A stretch of 64,000 bases of DNA from Pseudobdellovibrionaceae bacterium (GTDB lineage: Bacteria > Bdellovibrionota > Bdellovibrionia > Bdellovibrionales > JAGQZY01). A program made the position numbers and the translations under genes. Positions 1 through 7,835 of the stretch are shown one piece after another; the first letter of the stretch is position 1, and each line of letters starts with the position of its first letter. The stretch is taken from assembly GCA_020635085.1 (NCBI GenBank), contig JACKAL010000005.1:1-64000 (forward strand), written 5' to 3'. Below the pieces are notes generated by a model. The model was not told the origin of the DNA. It saw only the letters and a list, made by a program, of their open reading frames with translations, and did no database searches.

Positions 1-3000
1 GGGAATGTGGGAATTGGTGCAACAAATCCTGCATATCGTTTAGTTGTACAAGATAATGTAAGTACGGCAGAAATGGCTATTAAACAAGGTGGAGATACGT
101 CTGCGACACGCTCGTCGCAATTAACATTCGCACATTCTGGTGGTGGTTCGGCACGAATTTCTGCTACACGCGCATCGGGGAGTTCGCAGGGAATGAATAT
201 GAAGTTTTATACCGAGCCGTCTTCTGGTGGGGGAATGGTAGAGCGAATTCGTATTGAATCCGACGGTAAAGTAGGAATAGGGACAACATCTCCGAGTGTT
301 TCTTTGGATTTAGGCACTATGACGGATGCTGTTAGCTTGCCTACAGGCACAACAGCACAGCAACCCTCTAGTCCTGCGGATGGAATGATTCGCTATAACA
401 CGACAAATAGTAAATTCGAAGCCTATGAGAACGGTGCATGGGTTAATATGATTAATGCGACTGGTAGCTATAGTACCGTAACATCTGGAAGTGGTACAGC
501 TCTTGCGCCGAGTATCACCTTTACCGGAGACACAAGCACAGGATTTTATAATCCGCTTGCGAGTACAATAGGAATGACAGCTGGTGGAACGAACATATTT
601 AATTTTTCGACTGCAGGTATGGTATCGCCCACGTCAGGTGGAAGTTTAGTTACAACGGCAGCAGGAAGTGCCGCTGCGCCCAATTATAGTTTTACGGGCG
701 ATAGTGATACGGGTTGGTATTCACCTGCTGCGAACACTATGGCTGCTGCAACGGGAGGATCAGAGCGTGTGCGTATCGACTCTTCTGGCAGCGTCGGGAT
801 CGGAACGGCATCACCGCGAAGCCAGGTCGAAATAGTGAGCAATGATACGACCGGTCTTCGCCTCACTTCTTCTGCGTGGGGCAACCCAGCTGGACATACG
901 ATTACGATTGGTGCCGATGCTTTAGGTCGAGAGGTCCTATCGGGAGGGATTCAGCTGGGTTCAAGCGGATCTGGTCCAAATACAATCTATAATTCGAACA
1001 CCAATGGCTCATATCTTACTTTGGGTTACCAGCATACTTATCAGACTTGGATGACTGGCAACAGTTCTCAGACGGGATTTAATTTTCAAAATGCATCTGA
1101 TTGGAATCCTTCATTGGCTGGATACACGGGCAACATCATGTCCGCATCTGGAAATATTGCCTCGACGGCTGCGGAGACCTATCGAGGAATTTACGTAACA
1201 CCCGGAGACAATTCCAGTTCGATCGCGAACACCATCTACGGCATTTATACAGATGTGTCGGGCGGCACGAACACGAGCGCAACTCGGTATGCAGCGGTCT
1301 TTAAAGGTGGAAACGTCGGCGTCGGTACAACGGCTCCAGCCACACAATTTTCAGTTTCAAACAATCAGAATTCCGCGACGGCAGCCTCCGTTTACAACAC
1401 GAGCGGAGGCGTGAACGCGGAAGCTCGAATCCAGCTTAATAATGGTGCAGCGAATTCATATTTTAATCTGTTGGGAACGGGAGTTCCAACATCCGCTTAT
1501 TATCGAGCCAATGGCACAACAATCACGAACGATCAAGCTGGCATCAATTTGGCGGCATTTGGAGCCTCTGGCGACATTCAGTTTTGGACTGGTGGTTCGA
1601 ATCAGAGAATGGCGATTACCTCAACCGGAAATGTCGGCATTGGTGCGACAGCTCCGGGGAAAACACTGGACGTGCAAACGGCTGGGGCATCAGCTCGCCT
1701 CTATAACACTTTGGCGGCATCACAGGCAGAATTGGTAATTCGCAACACAACGGCCAACTTCTCTCTCGTCTCTGACCTCGGCGGGGTGGGCGCCAATAGT
1801 TTTGATATTTATGACAATGTCAATTCCACGTCGCGAATGACCATAAACAATGGTGGCAACGTCGGCATTGGTACGACCAGTCCCGGAGCCGATCTCGATA
1901 TCGAACGAAATGTGGATGGCAAAACACAGCTCAAACTAAGCAACGCTTCGGCGACGGCCAATGCCTACGCAGAAATCGTGGCCAACAATGGCACCGTGAG
2001 CACATATCTCGGAAGCTCCAACCAAAATTACGGCTCATTCGGCTCGAATCGCGGATATGTGTACAACAATGGAACCAATGCCGGGCTCGATGTAGCTACA
2101 GGGCCAAGCGGTGATATTCGATTCATCACCAACGGATACGCCAATGGAAATGAAAAAATGCGCATTCTTGCGAATGGCAACGTCGGGATTGGGACCACAA
2201 ACCCTCTCGAATCTCTGCACGTCAATGGAACTATGTACCTTACGTCTGCTCCCAGCAGCGCGCTGAGGATAACTGCCGATGCATCCGCCAACTGGATTGA
2301 ATCGGGCACGAGCGGCACCGGCGACACCAAAAAGGACATCCGATTTAGTTCCATGATGGGGGTAACCCCGTGGCTGTCAATACAGGGTAACACTGGCAAC
2401 GTCGGGATAGGGACGACGGACCCCACAATGGGTACCTCGCATGATTCGAACAATCGCATTTTAACTATTACCGGATCAGGGTCTGCCAGTAATTACTCCA
2501 CAGGAACAATCGTTCTTGGAAATAATAGAGCTACTGCTTCCGTTGGGGATGCAACGGGAGCAGTGGATTTTGTTTCACAGAATAATGCCGGGAATGGAAT
2601 AACCTCAAGGATTATCGGTTGGCTTGATGGTTCTGGTGGAGCAAGTGGGTACGGCGGTGCTTTAGCTTTTTCAACTAAAATTGATAATAATTCCGCAATA
2701 CAAGAGCGGATGCGAATTACCTCCGCTGGCAACGTCGGTATTGGCAATACAAGCCCCTCTTACAAGCTCGATGTCACTGGTGACATTTCAGCTTCAGGTT
2801 GCTTGCGTTCAAGTGCTGGTGTTGCAAGTGGCGTCTGCGTGTCTGACGAACGCTTAAAAAACAACGTGCAACCTTTTGATTTAGGTTTAAACGCGCTTTT
2901 GGGCATCCGACCTCACTACTTCAAGTATAACGGCCTTGGCGGTCATCCTGCGAGCGATAAACTCGAACTGGGTGTTATCGCTCAGGAAGTTGAAAAGACA

Positions 3001-3285
3001 GCCCCAGAGCTGATTATAACTAAAGACGTTCAATTGAATCCCAATGACAGTCAAACCACTGAGATCAAACAGGTGAACTATACTGCCTTCACTTACGTTT
3101 TAATCAACTCAGTCAAAGAGCTTTATCATCGTTGGTTTGACGACAGCCAAGCTATTCATCGTGAGCTGGCATCTAAAGACCAAAAGATTCAGAAACTTGA
3201 ACAAGACAACGCTGAGAAAACGAAAGAACTGGAAGAAGTAAAATCTCGTCTCGACAAGATCGAGAAGATGCTCAAATCGAAATAA
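1..3285 (+). CDS. Chimeric fibre / tail-fibre-like protein with S74 chaperone domain (5' partial)
   Basis: The reading frame is already open at the first base, so the N-terminus lies outside the window. About 1,090 residues are visible: a low-complexity Gly/Ser/Thr/Asn-rich shaft with at least nine copies of a VGIGTTxP-type repeat, each followed by a short beta-rich segment. The C-terminus is a peptidase S74-type intramolecular chaperone: SDERLKNN around the self-cleavage serine, GVIAQEVEK, VNYTAFTYVLINSVKEL, then a coiled-coil tail. In this family the domain drives trimerisation and is then cut off. Chimeric trimeric fibres with this architecture are known from Bdellovibrio, where they recognise prey; that role here is inferred. 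The first ~750 bp look more AT-rich than the rest, which suggests mosaic assembly. A hairpin terminator follows directly. Confidence 0.85.
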   Translation, partial: GNVGIGATNPAYRLVVQDNVSTAEMAIKQGGDTSATRSSQLTFAHSGGGSARISATRASGSSQGMNMKFYTEPSSGGGMVERIRIESDGKVGIGTTSPSVSLDLGTMTDAVSLPTGTTAQQPSSPADGMIRYNTTNSKFEAYENGAWVNMINATGSYSTVTSGSGTALAPSITFTGDTSTGFYNPLASTIGMTAGGTNIFNFSTAGMVSPTSGGSLVTTAAGSAAAPNYSFTGDSDTGWYSPAANTMAAATGGSERVRIDSSGSVGIGTASPRSQVEIVSNDTTGLRLTSSAWGNPAGHTITIGADALGREVLSGGIQLGSSGSGPNTIYNSNTNGSYLTLGYQHTYQTWMTGNSSQTGFNFQNASDWNPSLAGYTGNIMSASGNIASTAAETYRGIYVTPGDNSSSIANTIYGIYTDVSGGTNTSATRYAAVFKGGNVGVGTTAPATQFSVSNNQNSATAASVYNTSGGVNAEARIQLNNGAANSYFNLLGTGVPTSAYYRANGTTITNDQAGINLAAFGASGDIQFWTGGSNQRMAITSTGNVGIGATAPGKTLDVQTAGASARLYNTLAASQAELVIRNTTANFSLVSDLGGVGANSFDIYDNVNSTSRMTINNGGNVGIGTTSPGADLDIERNVDGKTQLKLSNASATANAYAEIVANNGTVSTYLGSSNQNYGSFGSNRGYVYNNGTNAGLDVATGPSGDIRFITNGYANGNEKMRILANGNVGIGTTNPLESLHVNGTMYLTSAPSSALRITADASANWIESGTSGTGDTKKDIRFSSMMGVTPWLSIQGNTGNVGIGTTDPTMGTSHDSNNRILTITGSGSASNYSTGTIVLGNNRATASVGDATGAVDFVSQNNAGNGITSRIIGWLDGSGGASGYGGALAFSTKIDNNSAIQERMRITSAGNVGIGNTSPSYKLDVTGDISASGCLRSSAGVASGVCVSDERLKNNVQPFDLGLNALLGIRPHYFKYNGLGGHPASDKLELGVIAQEVEKTAPELIITKDVQLNPNDSQTTEIKQVNYTAFTYVLINSVKELYHRWFDDSQAIHRELASKDQKIQKLEQDNAEKTKELEEVKSRLDKIEKMLKSK

Positions 3286-3286
3286 A

Positions 3287-3310
3287 CGCACGTTTCATCG
3301 TGCGTTTTCC
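3287..3310 (+). terminator. Rho-independent terminator of the fibre gene
   Basis: ACGCACG and CGTGCGT form a perfect 7-bp stem with a 6-nt loop, followed by TTTT. It starts just after the stop codon of the fibre gene. Confidence 0.8.
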
Positions 3311-3312
3311 GA

Positions 3313-3555
3313 TGGCCTAACTTTGTTGTGGCCTTGAGTTTTCGGCGGTATATTTGAAACAAAATTTTGCATCAAAACTTCACCGCCGAAAACCATGTTT
3401 ACATAACTTGTCGAAGACCTTTTAGGCCACAAAACTCAGTTCAAATTCTGTGGCCTAAATTTCTAAAAAACTCACTTTGTGGCCTACAGGTGGCCTAAGT
3501 CGCGGCTCGGCAATTTTGAAAACTGCACTTTTAGGCCACGAATTTTTAGGCCACA
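3313..3555. repeat. Array of TGTGGCCTAA boxes at the integrase end
   Basis: Eight boxes close to TGTGGCCTAA lie in both orientations: forward at 3313, 3327 (divergent), 3449, 3478 and 3489; inverted at 3422, 3531 and 3546. They fill the gap between the fibre gene and the 3' end of the integrase gene, and one more copy occurs near the other end of the element. Clustered short boxes beside a tyrosine recombinase gene are typical of integrase arm-type binding sites; that function is inferred. Confidence 0.6.
3339..3392. repeat. 11-bp perfect inverted repeat in the left-end region
   Basis: TTTTCGGCGGT (3339-3349) and ACCGCCGAAAA (3382-3392) are perfect reverse complements separated by 32 bp. It lies inside the box array, so it may belong to the attachment site or bind an accessory protein. 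No T-tract suggests a terminator. Confidence 0.55.
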
Positions 3556-3562
3556 GTCGCCT

Positions 3563-4744
3563 CTACGCTGGACCCACCAGCCGCAATGAGGGCTTTTTGT
3601 TCGCAGATGCGATCAAATCCTCTTTTTGCTCTGCTGCTGGAGCTGGAACTTCCGAAGGTGTTTGTGGCGGGGTACCCCCAAACGACACGATATTGACCGC
3701 TTTAGCGAGATGCTCAGGCGACAAATGTGCGTATCTTTGGGTTTCTTCAAACCTCGCGTGACCCAACAGCTTTTGCAGGTCGTACAAACTACCCCCGTTC
3801 ATCACAAAATGACTGGCAAACGTGTGCCGTAGATCGTGGAAACGGTAATGATTTGTTAACTCTGCTTTCGCTTGTGCTCTTTGGAAATACCAATAGATGT
3901 GCTGCTCATCAAACGGTTTACCGTAGGCTGTGCAAAACACATATTCTGGGTGCCAGTTTCGATTTTTCATCTCGGTGAATGCTTCTTTTACGACATCACT
4001 CATCGGAATTCTACGCTGTGAGTTTCTGGTCTTCGTTCGATCAGCCAATCCATTTCGATCACGAAGTCTCTTGATGTGAATAAATCCTTTTTCAAAATCC
4101 ACCGCATCCCATAAAAGACCTGCAAGTTCGCCTCGTCTCATTCCCGTGTTCATCGCAGTGACAAAAAGCCAGTAGTGCGGATCATTTTTATTCACCTCAA
4201 GAAATTTTTTAATTTCTTCGGCAGACATATAATGGTCAGCGCGTTTGGGCTCTTTGACTTTTGCGTAGTCAGGAAATGGGTACTTGACGATTTTTTCCTG
4301 TTTGAAAGCTTCTTTCATGATCTGCTTCAAAACTCCAAGCACAAGGTTTGTGCCGACGGGGTTGTGATTTGTCTCACGAAGTTTTGCAACAAGCTGGTCG
4401 GCGTGCTCTCTGGTAATTTGCGATAAATACAAATCACCGATAAAGCGATAAATATGATTTTTCAAATTCGCTTCGTAGCGTTCGGCAGTTCTTACAGTTG
4501 ATCTTGGCCCAACTTTATGAACAAGCCACCACTTGGCAAATTCTTTGAACCTCATATCTTGAAGCACAGGGCGCATGACGGGCATGACTCCTGTCGCATC
4601 AAACTGCCTTTTTTCAGCGAGCTTGACACTCTTCCATGCGATAGCATCGGATTTTTTCTCAAAGCAAGGACTCTTAAACTCTTGGCCGCCGATATAGATT
4701 TTCTCTCTATACTTTGTGCCGTCTTTGCGTTTGACGATTTCCAT
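3563..4744 (-). CDS. int: Tyrosine recombinase (phage-type integrase)
   Basis: A 393-aa site-specific recombinase expected to integrate and excise the element. The N-terminus (about residues 1-55) resembles an arm-binding domain, residues ~65-150 a SAM-like core-binding domain, and the rest the catalytic domain. Catalytic residues visible are Arg203 (GMRRGEL), the HxxR box (HDLRHTF, His303/Arg306), His329 (LLGH) and the nucleophile Tyr338 (RYAHL). A Pro/Ala-rich tail follows. The start has a good ribosome site (AAGGAAGG). It is transcribed toward the left end, where the TGTGGCCTAA boxes lie. A structured 160-bp leader separates it from the excisionase-like gene upstream. Confidence 0.93.
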   Translation of the reverse strand: MEIVKRKDGTKYREKIYIGGQEFKSPCFEKKSDAIAWKSVKLAEKRQFDATGVMPVMRPVLQDMRFKEFAKWWLVHKVGPRSTVRTAERYEANLKNHIYRFIGDLYLSQITREHADQLVAKLRETNHNPVGTNLVLGVLKQIMKEAFKQEKIVKYPFPDYAKVKEPKRADHYMSAEEIKKFLEVNKNDPHYWLFVTAMNTGMRRGELAGLLWDAVDFEKGFIHIKRLRDRNGLADRTKTRNSQRRIPMSDVVKEAFTEMKNRNWHPEYVFCTAYGKPFDEQHIYWYFQRAQAKAELTNHYRFHDLRHTFASHFVMNGGSLYDLQKLLGHARFEETQRYAHLSPEHLAKAVNIVSFGGTPPQTPSEVPAPAAEQKEDLIASANKKPSLRLVGPA

Positions 4745-4785
4745 TGGGACCTTCCTTTTCTGCTCTGATTAAGAGCGGTAAGATA

Positions 4786-4880
4786 AGGCCCCGTGAAAAA
4801 GGAGTGTTCACATTACTCAATTAAAATTCTATTCAATTTTCAAAGAACAGTAACAACACTCTCTTTATACCACAGGGCCT
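4786..4880. repeat. Nested inverted repeats in the integrase leader
   Basis: Outer arms AGGCCCCGTG (4786-4795) and CACAGGGCCT (4871-4880) pair with one wobble; inner arms GAGTGTT (4802-4808) and AACACTC (4855-4861) pair perfectly. Together they enclose an AT-rich loop in the gap between the excisionase-like stop and the integrase start. It could be an attenuator in the int transcript or a protein-binding site; neither is shown. Confidence 0.55.
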
Positions 4881-4904
4881 AGAAATTAAAAATTCATTCT
4901 CGAA

Positions 4905-5099
4905 TTATGCAGCGGGGCCGAAGGTGCGCCGCTCTATCCATTCTTCGAGGTGTGCTCTCTTAAATCGCACCAGTGCGCCCAGTTTCACAAAGCGCACCTC
5001 TTGGTTGAAAACTGCTTTTCTAAGCCTTGATATTTTGACTTTAAGGATGCTTGCTGCCTCCTCAATCGTGTAAAGCTCTATGGCTTTTTCTTTCTCCAT
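4905..5099 (-). CDS. Excisionase-like small HTH protein
   Basis: A 64-aa protein with a MerR-like/excisionase winged-helix motif: YTIEEAASILKVKISRLRKAVFNQEVRFVKLGALVRFKRAHLEEWIE is built like the DNA-binding domain of the excisionase family, with helix-turn-helix, a basic wing (VRF) and a closing Trp helix. I chose the internal ATG because AAGGAG sits 8 nt before it; an upstream in-frame ATG at 5132, overlapping the previous stop, is possible. It lies directly upstream of the integrase gene, the usual place for a recombination directionality factor. That role is inferred from position and fold. Confidence 0.75.
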   Translation of the reverse strand: MEKEKAIELYTIEEAASILKVKISRLRKAVFNQEVRFVKLGALVRFKRAHLEEWIERRTFGPAA

Positions 5100-5124
5100 G
5101 TGGATAACTCCTTCAAAGTTTTGT

Positions 5125-5463
5125 TTACTCATCAGGGGTCAGCGTTGTTTTGTCAGCTTGGGGTTTCTTCTCTCGCGCTTTCAGTGGTTCAAGCAGCTTC
5201 CCAAGCTCTAATTTCTCATCGTTTTTCTTGGCAGCTTCGACCTGTTTGATGATGGCCTTCAAGTGCGCCACCTCATCAAAATGATCTGTGCGAATGGTTT
5301 TCACCATTTTTGTAAATGAGTCTCTGTAGAACCTTGTGATGATCCAAGATAAAAGCTCGGTCTTTTTCACGCGCCCAGACTCAAAGCCCTCATTGGTTTC
5401 GATTAACATTTTATCAAGACATTCATCGGCCTCCGTGGTGATTAAAACTTTTGGTAAGGACAT
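5125..5463 (-). CDS. Hypothetical protein of the left-end operon
   Basis: A 112-aa soluble, charged protein I do not recognise. The N-terminal half (VLITTEADECLDKMLIETNEGFESGRVKKTELLSWII) looks helical and resembles small plasmid-type DNA-binding or accessory proteins; the C-terminus is Lys/Glu-rich and probably coiled or disordered. It precedes the excisionase-like gene, and its stop overlaps that gene's alternative start, so the two are probably co-transcribed. A regulatory or mobilisation-accessory role is only a guess from context. Confidence 0.6.
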   Translation of the reverse strand: MSLPKVLITTEADECLDKMLIETNEGFESGRVKKTELLSWIITRFYRDSFTKMVKTIRTDHFDEVAHLKAIIKQVEAAKKNDEKLELGKLLEPLKAREKKPQADKTTLTPDE

Positions 5464-5514
5464 TTTTTATTCCTTTGTTCAAATAAGATGCCCCTGCTTT
5501 GCTGGGGTTCATTT

Positions 5515-6063
5515 CTAAAAATTATTAAAAACGTAGGTCTGTCCGCTCACTTCTGCGAAGGAATAGTCACCTGACAAGCGTAGATCCCTCGCGTAGGACT
5601 CAAAATCAAAATAGTTCTTGGCCCACTCAGGCAATTCCGCGAGCTGGCCGCAGTCTTCTAGAAGCTGCTCGGCAAAATCGACTTCTGATAAATAGCTGCC
5701 TTGGTATTGCTCCAAGAATTTTTCTTCGAGTTCATCAGTGTAAAAGTGCTTTCCGTCTTGGCTGTCATACCAAGCGCAGAACGCATCGCCTTGTTCATCA
5801 ATAAGTTTTGCAAGAGCTGCCACACGCTCAACGCCAGTCCATTCACTAAGCTCAATTGAACCAAAGTTCTCATAATCATGAATAGCCCACTCTTCAGCAC
5901 AAGCCTCTGGTGAACTTTTTAAGATTGAGTTGATTTCATCTTGAATGTGATCAACACAAAGACTTGCATCAATCCATGCACCGTGGAGTTTTCCGTTGTG
6001 GTAGCTAGCTAGACATGCGACGTAAATCTGAGGACTCTGTTTTTGATTCTGAACTTGGTTCAT
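5515..6063 (-). CDS. ardA: Antirestriction protein ArdA
   Basis: A 182-aa acidic protein. The N-terminal signature IYVACLASYHNGKLHGAWID matches the start of ArdA, a DNA mimic that blocks type I restriction enzymes and helps incoming conjugative DNA survive. Further family features are the many Asp/Glu along its length, HDYENFG, and the C-terminal YARDLRLSGDYSFAEVSG. Length is close to the usual ~165-180 residues. The start has GGAG upstream. ArdA genes typically lie in the leading region that enters the recipient first, which supports placing the transfer origin in the non-coding DNA just upstream. Confidence 0.93.
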   Translation of the reverse strand: MNQVQNQKQSPQIYVACLASYHNGKLHGAWIDASLCVDHIQDEINSILKSSPEACAEEWAIHDYENFGSIELSEWTGVERVAALAKLIDEQGDAFCAWYDSQDGKHFYTDELEEKFLEQYQGSYLSEVDFAEQLLEDCGQLAELPEWAKNYFDFESYARDLRLSGDYSFAEVSGQTYVFNNF

Positions 6064-6113
6064 CTTCGTTTACTCCTTTTGCTTTTTGAGCTTTTTTACC
6101 CAAAAAAAATTTT

Positions 6114-6148
6114 CCCCCGCCTTACGCCCCTCAAATGAGGGCGGGGGG
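6114..6148. repeat. GC-rich hairpin upstream of ardA
   Basis: CCCCCGCC pairs with GGCGGGGG around an inner CCCTC/GAGGG stem, with a short bulge. A second hairpin, GCCCCTGCGGGGC, follows at 6194-6206. Both lie in the ardA upstream region. They add to the inverted repeats expected around a transfer origin, but no function is proved. Confidence 0.5.
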
Positions 6149-6432
6149 AGAAATTAACGGAGTAGCTGGCGCAGTTTGCTTGGGCTGGGTCTAGCCCCTG
6201 CGGGGCGTTTCCGTGGTGAGTGACAACAAAAAGAGCCGCGAGGCTCGTTGGCGCGAGACACGGATGAACCAGACCAAATTTGCAGACTGTGAAAGATGCG
6301 ACCAAAAACCAAAGTGAACTCTTTTAGAGTTCATCAATTGATAAATTCAAAAACAAAAAAAATCAAAATCCCAAACCAAGAACCTTTTGAATTTATTCCC
6401 CTCTCCTTTTTTCTTAATAATATAAACTTACT

Positions 6433-6562
6433 CCAATAAGTCCCTCGCCCGAGTAATGAAAACAGCTACTTGACCACTTCCAACCGTTAAACATGCCTGC
6501 ATGTAGGGTGGGAGTGGTCAAGTAGCGATCAGTTGCAATGGAGCGGGCGAGGGACTTATTGG
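6433..6562. repeat. 130-bp triple-nested cruciform; candidate single-strand promoter/origin or part of oriT
   Basis: Three concentric inverted repeats share one axis. The outer 19-bp perfect arms are 6433-6451 and 6544-6562. The middle arms (6465-6481 and 6510-6526, GCTACTTGACCACTTCC type) have one T:G wobble and extend a few bases further. The inner pair is ACATGC/GCATGT around CT. In single-stranded DNA or RNA this would fold into one long rod. It lies ~370 bp upstream of ardA and beside the Replic_Relax-like gene. Frpo/ssi hairpins in leading regions act as promoters on transferred single strands; that comparison is inference. Confidence 0.65.
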
Positions 6563-6586
6563 ATTTCGATTCAAAATCAGCATGTT

Positions 6587-6645
6587 ACCTGAGAATTTGA
6601 TCTCTGGTTTTTACTATCTCAGGGTGATAGTCGAGACCATCACCC
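6587..6645. repeat. Short inverted repeats, candidate nic-adjacent hairpins
   Basis: Two small repeats sit between the long cruciform and the 3' end of the Replic_Relax-like gene: ACCTGAGA/TCTCTGGT (6587-6594 and 6601-6608, one mismatch) and GGGTGAT/ATCACCC (6622-6628 and 6639-6645, perfect, 10-nt loop). Hairpins of this size beside a relaxase-type gene are typical of oriT. No nick site can be named from sequence alone. Confidence 0.4.
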
Positions 6646-6698
6646 GAAACTCCCAGGAATCGTCAATTATTCGTGGGCCAGTTTGCGCATTTTTATTT

Positions 6699-7508
6699 TT
6701 AGCGTGCTCCTTTCTTTTCATAAAATTGCGCAATTTCCGTGAGAGAAATAGTTTCTTGTTCTCCAACAAGTTGGGTACCAAGTTGATTTTTGATGAACTC
6801 ATCCAGAGTGCAAAGGTAAAATCCATTCACTGATTTTGCTATTTTCAGCTCAATGTCTTTGCCACGAATTTCCTTGTAGCAGCGAATGAGGCGGTTCATC
6901 AATTTGTCATTCTTTGCGATGTAAATGACGAAATCCCAATGTTTTGAGAGCAAGTGCTTTCTAAAAATTCTCGTGTAACGGCGTTTGGTTTTGCTCGTCA
7001 TTTCAAGCTCAACGGCAACCCTCATTGTTCGATCAGGTGTATGAATTTCAAAAGAAGCATCTGGCAGCAGCGGCGAAGATTCCCAATGAAGTAGCTTGCT
7101 ATGGGCCTTCAAAATTTCATGACGAATTTCGCCCTCTGTCTTAAAGTTCTTTATGATTGGACTCTTTTCCAGAATCTGCTTGATGTCGATGAGCTTGTAG
7201 TCGTGGTCGAGCGGAGTTCGGTAAGCTCGTCGAATTACCTTCGGTGTGCAATCGCTCTTCGATAAAGACATAAATTTTTTCCCCTTTCGCGTTAGGCGAT
7301 AGCCAATACGGTGGCCTCCATCACCCAAGACGTTTTCGATAAGCTTGAGTTTTTTCAGAAAGCCAATGCGCCTGTAGTGATTGTCTGTTTTGTCACTGGC
7401 CTCCCAAAAGTTTTTCTTAATATGCTTCGCAGAAACGCATCCGTGTCTTGCCATCATGGTCAAAATCATACGATCACGGCTTGTGATATTCTTAGACGAG
7501 AGTCTCAT
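6699..7508 (-). CDS. Replic_Relax-like winged-helix mobilisation protein
   Basis: A 269-aa protein. The N-terminal third (ITSRDRMILTMMARHGCVSAKHIKKNFW ... RRIGFLKKLKLIENVL ... GYRLTRKGKKFM) is a winged-helix of the replication-relaxation (Replic_Relax) type. The rest contains HDYKLIDIKQIL, a predicted mixed alpha/beta segment with PDASFEI and AVELEMTSKTKRRY, like a restriction-endonuclease-fold core (Asp and Glu-x-Glu) reported for related plasmid proteins. It lies next to the probable transfer origin and is the only relaxase candidate in the element. I chose the ATG with GGGAGGA upstream over the earlier GTG. Family assignment is by motif reading only. Confidence 0.65.
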   Translation of the reverse strand: MRLSSKNITSRDRMILTMMARHGCVSAKHIKKNFWEASDKTDNHYRRIGFLKKLKLIENVLGDGGHRIGYRLTRKGKKFMSLSKSDCTPKVIRRAYRTPLDHDYKLIDIKQILEKSPIIKNFKTEGEIRHEILKAHSKLLHWESSPLLPDASFEIHTPDRTMRVAVELEMTSKTKRRYTRIFRKHLLSKHWDFVIYIAKNDKLMNRLIRCYKEIRGKDIELKIAKSVNGFYLCTLDEFIKNQLGTQLVGEQETISLTEIAQFYEKKGAR

Positions 7509-7510
7509 GC

Positions 7511-7771
7511 TTAGTCCTCCCACCGCGAGTTTTCTTGAATTTCGTACTCAAGATGTGCAGGGATAAAGACTCCATCCTTGACCTGATCATCGACATGTCG
7601 GATGCGGATTTTCGGCGGCTTCAAGCGGGGCCTTTTACTTTGGGACTTTGGATCGCTGGAAACATCAACTTGGGTTGACCCCATCAAAACTTTCTCTTCA
7701 GTTTTGCGGCTCATCGTTGTGCAGCTCACTTGCAAAGCTGCAAGTGAGCAAATAATTAAATTTGATTTCAT
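7511..7771 (-). CDS. Small T4SS lipoprotein (VirB7/TraV-like role)
   Basis: An 86-aa protein with a lipoprotein signal: MKSNLIICSLAALQVSC, a hydrophobic stretch ending in a lipobox with Cys17. The mature part is short, basic and Pro-rich (RPRLKPPKIRIRH). Such small lipoproteins typically anchor the outer-membrane core of a T4SS through VirB9, which fits its place between the coupling protein and the Replic_Relax-like gene. The start is set by GGAGGTC, 3 nt before the ATG; a longer in-frame start would disrupt the signal peptide. No similarity beyond the lipobox is claimed. Confidence 0.7.
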   Translation of the reverse strand: MKSNLIICSLAALQVSCTTMSRKTEEKVLMGSTQVDVSSDPKSQSKRPRLKPPKIRIRHVDDQVKDGVFIPAHLEYEIQENSRWED

Positions 7772-7773
7772 TT

Positions 7774-7814
7774 GACCTCCAAAAACTTTGTTTTTGCGGA
7801 GCACTTCGGAGGTC
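7774..7814 (-). promoter_or_regulatory. Ribosome-site-sequestering hairpin before the T4SS lipoprotein
   Basis: In the minus-strand mRNA, GACCTCC (7814-7808) is the exact complement of the lipoprotein's Shine-Dalgarno GGAGGTC (7780-7774), with a 27-nt loop. If formed, it would mask the ribosome site. The preceding bases (CAACGCTGACCTC) also precede the VirB2 gene as CAATGCTGACCTC. Confidence 0.5.
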
Positions 7815-7835
7815 AGCGTTGATGAAAAGGTTGAG

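Noticed and set aside
2028..2747. Antisense ORFs opposite the fibre gene rich in VPIPTLP
   Set aside because: They are the reverse-frame reading of the VGIGTTxP repeats and have no ribosome sites.
3477..3832. Plus-strand ORFs over the integrase 3' end
   Set aside because: Shadows of the recombinase gene and the GGCC box array.
6096..6305. 69-codon minus-strand ORF before ardA
   Set aside because: It runs through GC-rich hairpins, has no ribosome site and biased, protein-unlike composition; the region fits a non-coding origin better.
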